This document shows, piece after piece, positions 17,833 through 26,884 of a stretch of DNA of 64,000 bases. The translations under genes and the position numbers were made by a program. The stretch's first letter is position 1, and each line of letters begins with the position of its first letter. Below the pieces are notes generated by a model. It was not told the origin of the DNA. It was given only the letters and a program-made list of their open reading frames with translations, and did not search any database. Where the stretch lies: positions 58,970 through 122,969 of IMG/VR virus record IMGVR_UViG_3300045538_000426. One strand, 5' to 3'. Source of the DNA: a virus.

Positions 17833-19467
17833 ATGGCAAAAATCAGTGAACTAACGACACTTACCGCACCGATAACATCCTCTGATCTCGGAGTGATGAT
17901 ACGTCCCGCATCTGGTGGAGGATATAATTCCTTCAAAAGCAAGATGAATAATTTCGGAGATTTGACCGCATCTGTTTTAAATAATGGACAGGCAAATGTT
18001 GCTAGCGGTATAATTTCTCATGCCGAGGGCGGGGGCACTCTAGCGGATGGGCTTGGTTCTCACACCGAGGGATATTACACCACCGCAAGTATAAGTTATT
18101 CGCACGCAGAGGGGGCTCATTGTATCGCTCCTGGAAATTATACCCACGCGGAAGGTTCGGGGTCATGGGCAGGCATTTTGTTTGGGAATCCATCCTCCTT
18201 AGCTCCCGGCAGTCATGCTGAAGGTCTTTTCACACGAACTGCTGCTCCTGGAGCACACTCGGAGGGAAGCGGAAGTTTGGCCAGAGGAACAGTTTCTCAC
18301 GCAGAGGGAAATAATACTTGGACAATAGGTGAATCGTCCCACGCAGAGGGGCTAAAAACCACTGCTAGCGGAGAGTTTTCCCATGCGGAGGGAAATGGTT
18401 CATACACATTCGGGACAGCTTCTCACGCGGAAGGTCAATACACTTATGCTTCCGGAAATTATTCCCATGCTGAGGGATATTATACGACTGCGAGTGGAAA
18501 TTATTCCCATGCTGAGGGAGAGGGAACCGTTGCTTCAAGCACCATTGCGCATGCTGAAGGATATTATTCTATAGCATCTAACAACGTAGCACATGCTGAG
18601 GGAAATAGGACCACTGCGTCGGGAGTAGGTGCACACACGGAAGGCGACTCTACTACAGCGACCGGAAATTATGCCCACGCGGAGGGATATGGGTCGACTG
18701 CCACGGGAATCTTGGCTCATGCTGAAGGTGCGTTGACTTTAGCTTCCGGCGTGGCGTCTCATGCTGAAGGTCGTTATACGACTGCTTCATCTGACTACGC
18801 CCACTCCGAAGGAATTGCAAGCATAGCATCGACATATGCCGCCCACGCAGAGGGAAGTGGGTCGACGGCAGTTGGTACAGGATCTCATTCTGAAGGAAAT
18901 AAGACGTTGTCATTCGGTGATTTTTCTCATGCTGAGGGATATTATACGACTGCGAGTGGAAATTATTCCCACGCTGAAGGCACATACTCTACAGCCAGTG
19001 GATTATATTCTCACGCAGAGGGATTTTATGGGGCTGCACCGGGTCTCGCCGCTCACGCTGAAGGCGGTGAGTGTGTTGCCCTTGCTGGGTATGGACATGC
19101 TGAGGGATACAGAACATTAGCATCAGGCGTCGCGTCACATGCTCAAGGAGCACACGTAACAGCGTCAGGGGATTATCAACAGGCAATGGGACGTTATAAC
19201 GCCGCAATCTCAGATCAGTATCATTTAGTCTTGGTAGGAAATGGTTCATCTCCTTTTGCTAAATCTAATATACTGGTGCTCACCACTTCCAGTCTTTTCT
19301 TGAATGGATATGTGACCTCAAGTGGTTTAGTTGCTCCACAGACAAGCTCTTTACAGCCTGTGACCGGCTCGATGTTCTATAGCAGTGCTTTATCTAAACT
19401 ATTCGTTTTCACTGGAGTAACTGGAACCGACGGGCTTGTCGGATGGAAAGGAACTACCCTAAGTTAA
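17833..19467 (+). CDS. Tail fibre made of HAEG (YadA-head-like) repeats
   Basis: 544 aa. An N-terminal domain shared with other fibres (MAKISELTTLTAPITSSD) is followed by ~26 repeats of about 14 residues with the core SHAEG..T.ASG (residues ~60-460). The C-terminus has VTGSMFYSS ... GLVGWK, the same tip as the preceding fibre. The repeats resemble the trimeric left-handed beta-roll of YadA heads, so a long trimeric fibre is likely. It ends convergently with a small minus-strand gene, overlapping it by 4 nt. Confidence 0.8.
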   Translation: MAKISELTTLTAPITSSDLGVMIRPASGGGYNSFKSKMNNFGDLTASVLNNGQANVASGIISHAEGGGTLADGLGSHTEGYYTTASISYSHAEGAHCIAPGNYTHAEGSGSWAGILFGNPSSLAPGSHAEGLFTRTAAPGAHSEGSGSLARGTVSHAEGNNTWTIGESSHAEGLKTTASGEFSHAEGNGSYTFGTASHAEGQYTYASGNYSHAEGYYTTASGNYSHAEGEGTVASSTIAHAEGYYSIASNNVAHAEGNRTTASGVGAHTEGDSTTATGNYAHAEGYGSTATGILAHAEGALTLASGVASHAEGRYTTASSDYAHSEGIASIASTYAAHAEGSGSTAVGTGSHSEGNKTLSFGDFSHAEGYYTTASGNYSHAEGTYSTASGLYSHAEGFYGAAPGLAAHAEGGECVALAGYGHAEGYRTLASGVASHAQGAHVTASGDYQQAMGRYNAAISDQYHLVLVGNGSSPFAKSNILVLTTSSLFLNGYVTSSGLVAPQTSSLQPVTGSMFYSSALSKLFVFTGVTGTDGLVGWKGTTLS

Positions 19468-19628
19468 AAAGAAAATTTTTTCAGAAGGTTACTGAAAAAT
19501 TTAGATAAACCACGTTTGGTGATACGAATTCGCCTGGTTTCTTGTTTATAAAACAAGATAGTGGTTTCAGTTAATTCGACGTTTTCCTTTTCTCCCGCCG
19601 AGTTTATAATAGAGATGGTTTTTTTCAT
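19464..19628 (-). CDS. Hypothetical basic protein, 54 aa
   Basis: Reading frame starting MKKTISIINSAGEKENVEL and ending in a Lys/Phe-rich amphipathic helix (LSKFFSNLLKKFSF). It begins just downstream of a hairpin after the HNH gene and its stop overlaps the fibre stop by 4 nt. The cationic amphipathic tail could be membrane-active, but no family is recognised. Confidence 0.5.
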   Translation of the reverse strand: MKKTISIINSAGEKENVELTETTILFYKQETRRIRITKRGLSKFFSNLLKKFSF

Positions 19629-19635
19629 AAAAGGG

Positions 19636-19669
19636 TTTCTCCCGAACAGAATTAACTGTTCGGGAGAAA
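19636..19669 (-). terminator. Hairpin after HNH gene, possible terminator
   Basis: A 14-bp perfect inverted repeat (TTTCTCCCGAACAG with CTGTTCGGGAGAAA, loop AATTAA) lies 7 nt beyond the HNH stop, with an imperfect T run on the minus strand. It may attenuate read-through into the 54-aa gene. Confidence 0.7.
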
Positions 19670-19675
19670 TTTGTT

Positions 19676-20329
19676 CTAATTTGTTCCGTTTGATTCGAGG
19701 AAGTGCTTCCAGTCAGCGTGTTTTGCCTCTGTGATTAAATCACAGACTTTAATAGGACCGGGAGCGAACGGCTTACGGATTAACTTCAATCCGACTTCCT
19801 CATTCATCCGGTTTCCCTTTCGGGTGTTAATTTCCTTCGAAGTAACAACCATGTTAGTCCAGCTATCCTGACCGCCTCTGCTCGATGGGATAATGTGGTC
19901 GATGTTAGCGTCGTTTTTATTCAATGGTTTACCTGTGTATTGGTCAATGCCTCCGTCACGTCTCCAGAGAGCTTCCTTGGTGGGCTTTCCACGAAACATC
20001 CTAAGCGGCATCTTCGTGTAATTAGTTGCAACCACAACCGTAGGAACTCTAATTTCACTGTGAGCACTGTTGATGGTTACATCCCAAGGACGGATAGGAA
20101 GTTTAATCCAATCATCCCATGTTAAAGGAATGATTTGCGTTGGCTTATCAAAGTCCGGGTTACCATCTACATCGAGTTCATAGTGAATATCCAATGCAAC
20201 CGAAGACGGTTCCCGTTCGGTGGATGCTCCACAGAGCTGAATTATCGTGTCTTTGACGGTTTTGTAACCAACCACTTTCCAGCTTCGGTTAAGACTCAAA
20301 CAGATTAATTTTTGTGCGATGTTGCTCAT
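19676..20329 (-). CDS. HNH endonuclease domain protein
   Basis: 217 aa. The C-terminal third has the HNH/HNH_5 signature DQYTGKPLNKNDANIDHIIPSSRGG followed by NMVVTSKEINTRKGNR, with the catalytic DH and Asn/His residues present. The N-terminal ~120 residues are a beta-rich domain also found in stand-alone bacterial HNH proteins. The start is at MSNIAQK, behind a TTGACT-16 bp-TATATT promoter. It could be a free-standing homing or DNA-processing nuclease. Confidence 0.85.
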   Translation of the reverse strand: MSNIAQKLICLSLNRSWKVVGYKTVKDTIIQLCGASTEREPSSVALDIHYELDVDGNPDFDKPTQIIPLTWDDWIKLPIRPWDVTINSAHSEIRVPTVVVATNYTKMPLRMFRGKPTKEALWRRDGGIDQYTGKPLNKNDANIDHIIPSSRGGQDSWTNMVVTSKEINTRKGNRMNEEVGLKLIRKPFAPGPIKVCDLITEAKHADWKHFLESNGTN

Positions 20330-20339
20330 AACAAGGTTA

Positions 20340-20367
20340 AATATACCTCACTTTGAAAAAAAGTCAA
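20340..20367 (-). promoter_or_regulatory. Sigma70-like promoter for HNH gene
   Basis: Read on the minus strand: TTGACT, 16 bp, TATATT, ending 10 nt before the ATG at 20329. Confidence 0.6.
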
Positions 20368-20443
20368 CGATTTTTTTTAAGTTCCAACTGAAGATGATGG
20401 AAAATATCCTACACGGGAATAAAAACTGGCGGGTGTCTATCGG

Positions 20444-21091
20444 CTAGATTATTTCATCTATTAGTCCGTATTTCAAACATTCTTCTGGAGACAGACAGAG
20501 GTCGTGTTTCAACATTTCATTCAATTCTTTTTCCTTAAATTTGGTGTGTTTTAGATAGACTTTTTTTATCATTGACATGACCAAATCTAGGTTTTTTATC
20601 TCGTCTTGGAATTGTGCGTAATTTCCCCACATTGCTGAACTTACCTGATGAATCAACATATTAGCATTCTTCCTCATGTAACGTCGGCGACCCACTACAC
20701 TTATCAAGGTCGCTGCGGATGCGGCTATTCCCTCAACATACGTGTCAACCGGAACCTTGCTTGCAATAATTCTATCAACGGTTGTGAAGCTACTATAAAC
20801 TTCTCCGCCTTCACTTGAGATGAACAACTCGATTGGAGGAATCGATGTGAGGTTATATTGAAGTTGAATTAATCGGATTTGTCTCTCCGTCTCGGATAAT
20901 TGTCGGTTAAGCATATAGATGCTGTCCCGTGTGACGTCACTGTAAAAATAGAGTTGATTTGTCTGACTGGATAAGGAAATGCTTTCCCGTTGAGGTTTTA
21001 CATCGTCACATTCATCGGCGGTGACGGAGAGGGAATATTTTCGGTTATCACGTAGGGGGGATTTCATAATGATAGGAGAACGACCATTCAT
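20444..21091 (-). CDS. ClpP-like serine protease
   Basis: 215 aa from ATG 21091. The Clp protease fold is visible: LFISSEGGEVYSSF near residue 90, catalytic Ser in EGIAASAATL near residue 118, catalytic His in NMLIHQVSSAMWG near residue 145 and the C-terminal LSPEECLKYGLIDEI. The start at 21091 is chosen because a TATTTATA box precedes it by 6 nt. An earlier TTG/GTG start would swallow that box. Late-type control suggests a prohead or virion maturation role rather than a host-like housekeeping protease. The N-terminal ~45 residues are unusual. Confidence 0.85.
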   Translation of the reverse strand: MNGRSPIIMKSPLRDNRKYSLSVTADECDDVKPQRESISLSSQTNQLYFYSDVTRDSIYMLNRQLSETERQIRLIQLQYNLTSIPPIELFISSEGGEVYSSFTTVDRIIASKVPVDTYVEGIAASAATLISVVGRRRYMRKNANMLIHQVSSAMWGNYAQFQDEIKNLDLVMSMIKKVYLKHTKFKEKELNEMLKHDLCLSPEECLKYGLIDEII

Positions 21092-21097
21092 GCTACG

Positions 21098-21105
21098 TAT
21101 AAATA
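21098..21105 (-). promoter_or_regulatory. Late-type promoter box TATTTATA (minus strand)
   Basis: On the minus strand TATTTATA ends 6 nt before the ClpP ATG, the same geometry as at 3961 on the other strand. Confidence 0.6.
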
Positions 21106-21135
21106 TGAGACGACCGACCAATTCACTTTTATTAG

Positions 21136-21600
21136 TTAGACTAAAATGACATCGTCGAATCCCTCCGCTGTGGTTGGTCGAACATATTTTGCTAACATCT
21201 TATCAATAACGAATTCCGGAACCTCTCGTCCTCCGCTGGATTTCCTTTTAGCTTGATTTCTCATCAATGTAGCCTTATTTCTTTCGAGGACATATGCAAT
21301 TATCTCCACGCCGTGTTTTCTCCCCGATAAAATGTAATCTTTACGTTCCTTCGGATTCAGACTCGTAGCGTCGATCATAACATCTTTCCCTGACGCCAGG
21401 TCACGGTTGAGGTTGTATTTGATTGTAGAAAAGACCTGTGCTGTAACGGATTGGTCAGATTCATCTCTACCCAATATACCCCTCAATTTGTCGCTGCTGT
21501 GGACAATTACATTCGGGTGAGATTTTAAAAAGTTTTCGATGAATGTGGATTTTCCTGATCCAGACACTCCTACCATTATGTATAATTTTTTCTTTTCCAT
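21136..21600 (-). CDS. Polynucleotide kinase-like P-loop protein
   Basis: 154 aa AAA_33/PNK-type kinase: Walker A GVSGSGKST at residues 11-19, DKLRGILGRD after strand 2, DATSLNPKER (Asp for Mg/substrate) near residue 83, and a lid Arg cluster MRNQAKRK near 115. The length fits the kinase domain of T4 Pnkp without its phosphatase domain. It likely adds phosphate to a 5'-OH end of RNA or DNA. It lies next to the cyclic-phosphate receiver-domain gene, suggesting RNA end repair. Confidence 0.83.
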   Translation of the reverse strand: MEKKKLYIMVGVSGSGKSTFIENFLKSHPNVIVHSSDKLRGILGRDESDQSVTAQVFSTIKYNLNRDLASGKDVMIDATSLNPKERKDYILSGRKHGVEIIAYVLERNKATLMRNQAKRKSSGGREVPEFVIDKMLAKYVRPTTAEGFDDVILV

Positions 21601-21605
21601 ATAGA

Positions 21606-22010
21606 TTATAACAAAGACGCTGCCCGCTTGTAATTCTCAATGTAACTTTCGATATTTTCTTTGCCGATTGGATTCATCGAGTGGACGGCATACTCCGGAA
21701 ACTTTAACCTGTTATCCATACAGTATTCTACTGCCCACTTGGCGCAATCGTATCCGGTCTTATCTTTGAAGGTATCATAGAGTCGGTTATAATCCTCCTT
21801 ATTATTTCTATACATAGCGGGGTTATAATGTTCAGCTCCCAGGTCATGGTCAAACGAAATGAACAACGGCATGCCGAGGCTGTCTATGGTACTAACGAAA
21901 TCTTTGTAATTTCGGACAACAGTCCATGGAAACGGTGGAAGATTTACCCAAGTTACATTCTTCGGCCACCTCTCATCGTCGAGGAAAATATAATAAACAG
22001 ACGTATTCAT
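21606..22010 (-). CDS. Cyclic-phosphate-processing receiver domain protein
   Basis: 134 aa receiver-like domain with YIFLDDERWPKN at the N-terminus, FISFDHDLGAE near residue 55, TGYDCAKWAVEYC near 87 and a final VHSMNPIGKENI. This set fits the cREC family predicted to act on cyclic phosphate ends. The start at ATG 22010 is placed 6 nt after a TAGACT -10 box. The function in phage is unproven. Adjacency to a PNK-like gene supports nucleic acid end processing. Confidence 0.8.
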   Translation of the reverse strand: MNTSVYYIFLDDERWPKNVTWVNLPPFPWTVVRNYKDFVSTIDSLGMPLFISFDHDLGAEHYNPAMYRNNKEDYNRLYDTFKDKTGYDCAKWAVEYCMDNRLKFPEYAVHSMNPIGKENIESYIENYKRAASLL

Positions 22011-22016
22011 CACCGA

Positions 22017-22044
22017 AGTCTATCAGGTTGTTTTGAATTGTCAA
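22017..22044 (-). promoter_or_regulatory. Sigma70-like promoter before cREC gene
   Basis: Minus strand TTGACA, 16 bp, TAGACT, with the -10 ending 6 nt before ATG 22010. The -35 overlaps the stop of the upstream large gene. Confidence 0.65.
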
Positions 22045-25000
22045 TTTACAAATACCATCTCATTGCTTAGTATTAATATATGAGTGTATCTTTCCCAACT
22101 ATTAAGCTCTCGGTCGGATTTTTTCAATGGTCCTTTGAAATCTAATTTTGAATCCCAAGTGACCGGTGTGATTGAATTCACGTCTTTTATCTCCGATACC
22201 TTTATTACCAGTGTATAATCTTTATTAAAATTGGTTTCATTTGCCATCACGAACTCCAATTTGTCATTCACGTTTATGGTGAGGTCGAGGTTGAACGGAA
22301 CTTCAGCGGGTTTGTTCAATACAACTTGAGTTTGTATCACGCCGTTTTTATAAACAAACAACTTCGTCACGTCGCCTGGTTTACCAACAACACCCACGGA
22401 ACCCGAGACTGTGAACGTTCCGCTTCTAGGTGAAATCCACTGACGGGAAGGTTTTATACTTGTATTTTTTGACAACGAACCACCGGTTCGGTTTATATTG
22501 ACTCCCTTGAAAAATTCATTGGTAGAACTATAAATGTCTCGATTAAACGATTGAAACTCGAAAAAGTTGGATGTTGATTTTGTTTTGTCATTTGTGACGC
22601 GGTATCCATACTTCCAATTATACTCCTTTTTTACATCCGACATATCTTCCTTCATCGCACCTTCGATGTAACGAATTCCGATTTTGATTTCCAAATCAGA
22701 CGGTTCTCGTTGGAAGCAGATTCTATACAATGTTCTAATTTTATCTTCCTCTGTTATTATACGGACGAATTCCGGCCTAGATACCATGTTTCTAACTTGT
22801 TCGATTACCATGGCGTTATTCATCAAGAACAATGCTTGTTTCGGAACAGTGGTCTGGAATCTTCTTCCCGTGGTCATTTCGGGAGTAGCAAAGTCGAACG
22901 TTGTGAATACTTCCGGCAGACGACCTCTATCAACTAATCCATATACTGTTCTACGAGTAGAATACTCTCCACCAGCAGAAGCAATCAAATTGACCGACTG
23001 ACCGCCCATATTCGTGTCTAATTTCCCACCCAAGAATAAAATGGTATCCCTTAACGTTTCAAATCCAATTCGGGTGGTGTTCATTTTCCAGTGAAGTCGA
23101 TTATATGGGTCAATTAAAGACTTTCTGCCGTCACTATTGGATAACTGACGGTATGTTGAGGAATTCATAATAAGCCTGTGCATATCTTTCACCGACCATC
23201 CGTTTTTAATAAATGTGTAAGCCAGGTAGTTCAGTAATTCATAATGAACTGGTTTCGGTGTATTGATTCCGAAATCATCCACGGACGTTACCAATCCCTC
23301 ACCAAAATGGAATTGCCAAATTCGATTGATGATAACCCGTGACGTAAGTGGGTTGAGTGGATTTGCGATACTCTTTGCCAATTCAAGTCTTCCACTTCCA
23401 TTGGTGAAAAGATTTGGATTAAGATAATCAAACGTCGATATAAAACGCCTCGTTACTATCGGTCCACGAGTGCCGGGATCACCTTTGATTAACACGGGCG
23501 AATCGGTTGCTCTCGGTTTATCACCCAATGCCATTGCTCTAGGCGGAGTCGATGGGTGGGCGATTTCGTGAGTGATTAATTTTCCACGTTGTTGTCTGAG
23601 TTCATTGTCATACTGCATCGTTTTTTGATTACTGGCATAGAATCTCGGAAACGAGTCACGGTCTATGTCAAGTGGACCTCCATTTTTAAAAATTGCTGAG
23701 ATGAATCCTTCCAATCCAACCGTGTTAGTCGGCGTCACACTCACAGTAATGACTGCGTTGTGATATGCTGACGCCAAATCTTTCATGTTCTTTATCACGC
23801 CTATCTTTTTTATGTGGGATAGGAGATATGGGTTTACGTTAGTTCCGTTCTCTGATATAAACGTAGAGAATTCCTCTTTGAATTTGGTATCGTCTACGTT
23901 ATACATCGAACCGAATGGTAAAAATACAGCTGACGTCGGAGTTACAGAAGACTTCTTCGGCACTTTTGGCGTGGATTGAACTGCTACCCCAGCATCGTTC
24001 GAAACAACTGTAACTTCCATTCCACCCCTCATATTTGGTTGACGGACATTTATCATCGACGTCCACCTCTGAATCATTCTTATGTTCAGACCGGAGTCTC
24101 GGATGTAATCGGTTCTGTTAGATGACGCCACTGAATTTAGAGCATATCCACCATACACATTTTTGAAAGTGTTTGTTTTAAATTCGTTTAGTGCGGCAAG
24201 GTAACGAGAGTTTATGAAACCCTCAATCTCTCCTTCTATCACAGTTCGTTTGTTTAAATAATCCTTGTAACCACTCGTCTCCACTACGGGATTTAGGAGA
24301 GGTTTTTCGGAATCATTTGGAAAATATGAACTATTCAACACTCCATGTAGAGCATAATAATCTTTTGTGCTGATCGGGTCGAACTTGTGGTCATGGCAAC
24401 GAGCACAAACAACCGTTGTGGCCATGAATCCTTTGAATATTACATCTATTTGGTCGTCAATAATGTCATTGGCGTTTCCGGAATTTTTACCAAGGGTCAG
24501 AAATCCAAGTCCCGCTAAATCTGGCCGTTTAATATCGTCCAATTTATCTCCGGCTATCTGCTCTAATATGAATCGGTTGAATGGTTTGTTTTCGTTAAAA
24601 CTTCGGATAACATAATCACGGTAGGTGTAAGAGTATGTGTAACGAGGTTCTCGATTTCCATTAACTGTTCCAGTGGTGTCGCTGTATCTGGCAGTATCCA
24701 ACCAGTGCCTTCCCCACCTTTCGCCATACATGGGATTGTCTAACAATCGGTCTATTAGTTTGGAATATGCATCTGAGGAGGAATCCGATAAAAACAATTC
24801 CACGTCTTTTTCGGAAGGCGGCAGACCTATCAAGTCAAAATACGCTCGTCGAATTAAAATCTTTTTGTCAGCTATCTGTGACGGCATCAGATTAGTTTTT
24901 GCAAGTTCTGTGAATACAAAGTTATCGATTGGGTTTGATATCCATTTACTAGATGACTTCGGTATCTCCGGCAATGTCAAAGGCTTGTAAGCCCAATGTT

Positions 25001-25406
25001 CTCTGGATTCTTTACCTAAGTCGACTAACTTTGTTTTTTCCACTCGTGGATCAGGTGCGCCATTTTTAATCCATGTCTCAAAATCTGATATTACCTGTGG
25101 AGATAATTTCCCATCGGGCGGCATTTGCAGATCTTTATCTGAATATCGCATAGCCTTTATAATCAAACTCTGCTCTATGTCGTTTGGAACCACGGCCGGC
25201 CCGTTTTCTCCTCCCTTTAAGGATGCGTCTCTGTTATCCAATAACAGCTGGCCCTTAGCCTTCTTCCCCTCGGCGCTGTGACACTTATAACATTCCTTGA
25301 TTAAAACTGGACGGATTTTCTTCTCAAAGAAGTCAGATTCATCTTTAGTGATTGCTGTGACGTTTAATGTCAGCAGATAAATGCACAATAGTATAATTTT
25401 GTTCAT
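22041..25406 (-). CDS. PSCyt1-DUF1549-DUF1553 secreted cytochrome-like protein
   Basis: 1121 aa. A signal peptide (residues 1-18) is followed by a Planctomycete cytochrome C domain with the haem c motif CYKCH at residues 39-43 and a distal Met candidate in LQMPPDGKLS. Next come DUF1549 (HWAYKPL ... DLIGLPPSEKDVE ... NPMYGERWGRHWLD) and, in the C-terminal half, DUF1553 (RVIINRIWQFHFGEGLV ... YRQLSNSDGR). A final ~150-residue beta-rich segment may be an extra binding domain. These domains are hallmarks of Planctomycetes and Verrucomicrobia and are usually paired with DUF1501, as here. No break or frameshift is seen. The function is unknown even in hosts. Confidence 0.9.
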   Translation of the reverse strand: MNKIILLCIYLLTLNVTAITKDESDFFEKKIRPVLIKECYKCHSAEGKKAKGQLLLDNRDASLKGGENGPAVVPNDIEQSLIIKAMRYSDKDLQMPPDGKLSPQVISDFETWIKNGAPDPRVEKTKLVDLGKESREHWAYKPLTLPEIPKSSSKWISNPIDNFVFTELAKTNLMPSQIADKKILIRRAYFDLIGLPPSEKDVELFLSDSSSDAYSKLIDRLLDNPMYGERWGRHWLDTARYSDTTGTVNGNREPRYTYSYTYRDYVIRSFNENKPFNRFILEQIAGDKLDDIKRPDLAGLGFLTLGKNSGNANDIIDDQIDVIFKGFMATTVVCARCHDHKFDPISTKDYYALHGVLNSSYFPNDSEKPLLNPVVETSGYKDYLNKRTVIEGEIEGFINSRYLAALNEFKTNTFKNVYGGYALNSVASSNRTDYIRDSGLNIRMIQRWTSMINVRQPNMRGGMEVTVVSNDAGVAVQSTPKVPKKSSVTPTSAVFLPFGSMYNVDDTKFKEEFSTFISENGTNVNPYLLSHIKKIGVIKNMKDLASAYHNAVITVSVTPTNTVGLEGFISAIFKNGGPLDIDRDSFPRFYASNQKTMQYDNELRQQRGKLITHEIAHPSTPPRAMALGDKPRATDSPVLIKGDPGTRGPIVTRRFISTFDYLNPNLFTNGSGRLELAKSIANPLNPLTSRVIINRIWQFHFGEGLVTSVDDFGINTPKPVHYELLNYLAYTFIKNGWSVKDMHRLIMNSSTYRQLSNSDGRKSLIDPYNRLHWKMNTTRIGFETLRDTILFLGGKLDTNMGGQSVNLIASAGGEYSTRRTVYGLVDRGRLPEVFTTFDFATPEMTTGRRFQTTVPKQALFLMNNAMVIEQVRNMVSRPEFVRIITEEDKIRTLYRICFQREPSDLEIKIGIRYIEGAMKEDMSDVKKEYNWKYGYRVTNDKTKSTSNFFEFQSFNRDIYSSTNEFFKGVNINRTGGSLSKNTSIKPSRQWISPRSGTFTVSGSVGVVGKPGDVTKLFVYKNGVIQTQVVLNKPAEVPFNLDLTINVNDKLEFVMANETNFNKDYTLVIKVSEIKDVNSITPVTWDSKLDFKGPLKKSDRELNSWERYTHILILSNEMVFVN

Positions 25407-25438
25407 AATTTATTAACCGAACGACGTGCGTTCTTTGA

Positions 25439-26827
25439 TTAGGCGATTACCTTCGTTGCAACTTCACCGAAAACATCCGTGAGGCGGAAATCTCTTCCAT
25501 TATAACGATAAGAAAGTTTCTTATGGTCGTATCCGGTCAATCGGAGAATGGTAGCATGTAGATCGTGAACCGACATTTTATCCTCGACGACTTGTCCACC
25601 GAATTCGTCAGTTGCACCATATACTGTGCCACCCTTGACACCACCGCCGACCAATACAGAAGACATAGCACGGTTCCAGTGACTTCTTCCGAATCCATTG
25701 GCTCCACCGACACCATCACGAGCAGGTGTTCGTCCGAACTCGCCTGTCATGACGATTAGAGTGGAATCTAATAGACCACGGGATTTCAAGTCTTGGATAA
25801 GAGCTGCAATCGGTCCGTCCACTTGGTCAGCTGCATTTTTAAGAGAACGGCTGATTCCGTCGTGGGTATCCCATCCACCAGTCCACACTTGAACGAATCG
25901 GACTCCCTTTTCAACCAATCTACGAGCAATAAGCATTTGTTTTCCTTGACTCGTGGTTCCATATGAGTCACGGACTGATTGAGACTCTTTGCTTATATCG
26001 AATACGTCAGTGGCCTCGGTCTGCATCTTGAATGCTAGTTCGAAACTCTGAATACGTGCGTCAAATGCCTCGTCCTTTTGAAAATTCTGACGGTGGATTT
26101 CATTGAGAGATGATAATGTGTCTAATTGACTACGTTGCTCTTTGAGAGACGCATATTGACTTTTGATGTTTTGAATCATCTTATCAACCGATCCAAGTGA
26201 CGTGTCAATCGGCGTTCCCTGATACATTCCTGGGAGGAAAGAACTTCCGAAATTTTGTGTTCCACCGGTTGGCATTCCACCGGAACGGAGACTGATGAAT
26301 GCTGGAAGGTTGTCGTTTCCGCTTCCCAGTCCATATACCACCCACGAACCCAAACTCGGTCGTACCAATCGAAGATTTCCGGTATTCATGAAAATCGTCG
26401 CTGTTTCGTGTGCTGGAACGTCGGTTGTCATTCCACGGAGAACCGCTGCGTGGTCAATGTGTTGTCCAATCTTCGAGAACACTTCACTGACTTCGATTCC
26501 AGATTTTCCACACTTATTGAACTTGAATGGAGATCCACATGCAAGTCCACCCATTCCAGGAAGAGGCTGACCGTCCATTTCTACCAATTTTGGCTTCGGA
26601 TCCCACGTATCAATGTGGGATTGGCCGCCGCTGAAGAAAATGTGGATGATATGTTTTGCTTTAGATGGGAAATGAGTGGCGACACCTTGTGCACCAGACA
26701 AGTCTCCCTCGAAAAGAGATGTCGCTCCCAACATTCCCATTCCCATGCCAAATTTGGATAAGAATTGTCGCTTGGTCATGATTAAATCCAACGGGGATAC
26801 GGAGTCTTGGTTACAGTATTCTTTCAT
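25439..26827 (-). CDS. DUF1501 family secreted protein
   Basis: About 462 aa. DUF1501 (alkaline-phosphatase-like superfamily) is shown by HIFFSGGQSHIDTWDPKP near the N-terminus, PAHETATIFMNTGN, SLGSWVVYGLGSGN, VQVWTGGWDTHDG, LIVMTGEFGRTPAR and SVHDLHATILRLTGYDH. A Tat-like signal (TKRQFLSKFG followed by Gly/Met-rich hydrophobics) starts at an internal ATG at 26779, which is the alternative start. It lies 32 nt upstream of the PSCyt1/DUF1553 gene on the same strand. The pair is characteristic of PVC bacteria, where the proteins are exported. Confidence 0.9.
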   Translation of the reverse strand: MKEYCNQDSVSPLDLIMTKRQFLSKFGMGMGMLGATSLFEGDLSGAQGVATHFPSKAKHIIHIFFSGGQSHIDTWDPKPKLVEMDGQPLPGMGGLACGSPFKFNKCGKSGIEVSEVFSKIGQHIDHAAVLRGMTTDVPAHETATIFMNTGNLRLVRPSLGSWVVYGLGSGNDNLPAFISLRSGGMPTGGTQNFGSSFLPGMYQGTPIDTSLGSVDKMIQNIKSQYASLKEQRSQLDTLSSLNEIHRQNFQKDEAFDARIQSFELAFKMQTEATDVFDISKESQSVRDSYGTTSQGKQMLIARRLVEKGVRFVQVWTGGWDTHDGISRSLKNAADQVDGPIAALIQDLKSRGLLDSTLIVMTGEFGRTPARDGVGGANGFGRSHWNRAMSSVLVGGGVKGGTVYGATDEFGGQVVEDKMSVHDLHATILRLTGYDHKKLSYRYNGRDFRLTDVFGEVATKVIA

Positions 26828-26884
26828 AGTGATTATGGTGTTTAGTATAACTATCAAATTGTGGAGTAAAGAAATGAATAAAAT

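Noticed and set aside
16740-19200. Regular short DNA repeats that look like a CRISPR array or minisatellite
   Set aside because: The repeats are in frame and encode HAEG protein repeats with synonymous variation. There are no constant-length spacers.
22684-26761. Plus-strand open frames across 22-26.8 kb
   Set aside because: They are antisense shadows of the two large minus-strand genes, without domains or start signals.
22041-26827. Possibility that the PVC-type genes come from a chimeric assembly
   Set aside because: They are flanked directly by phage genes, and the cREC promoter overlaps the end of the large gene with the same 6-nt geometry as elsewhere. It cannot be fully excluded without reads, so junction coverage is listed as a check.
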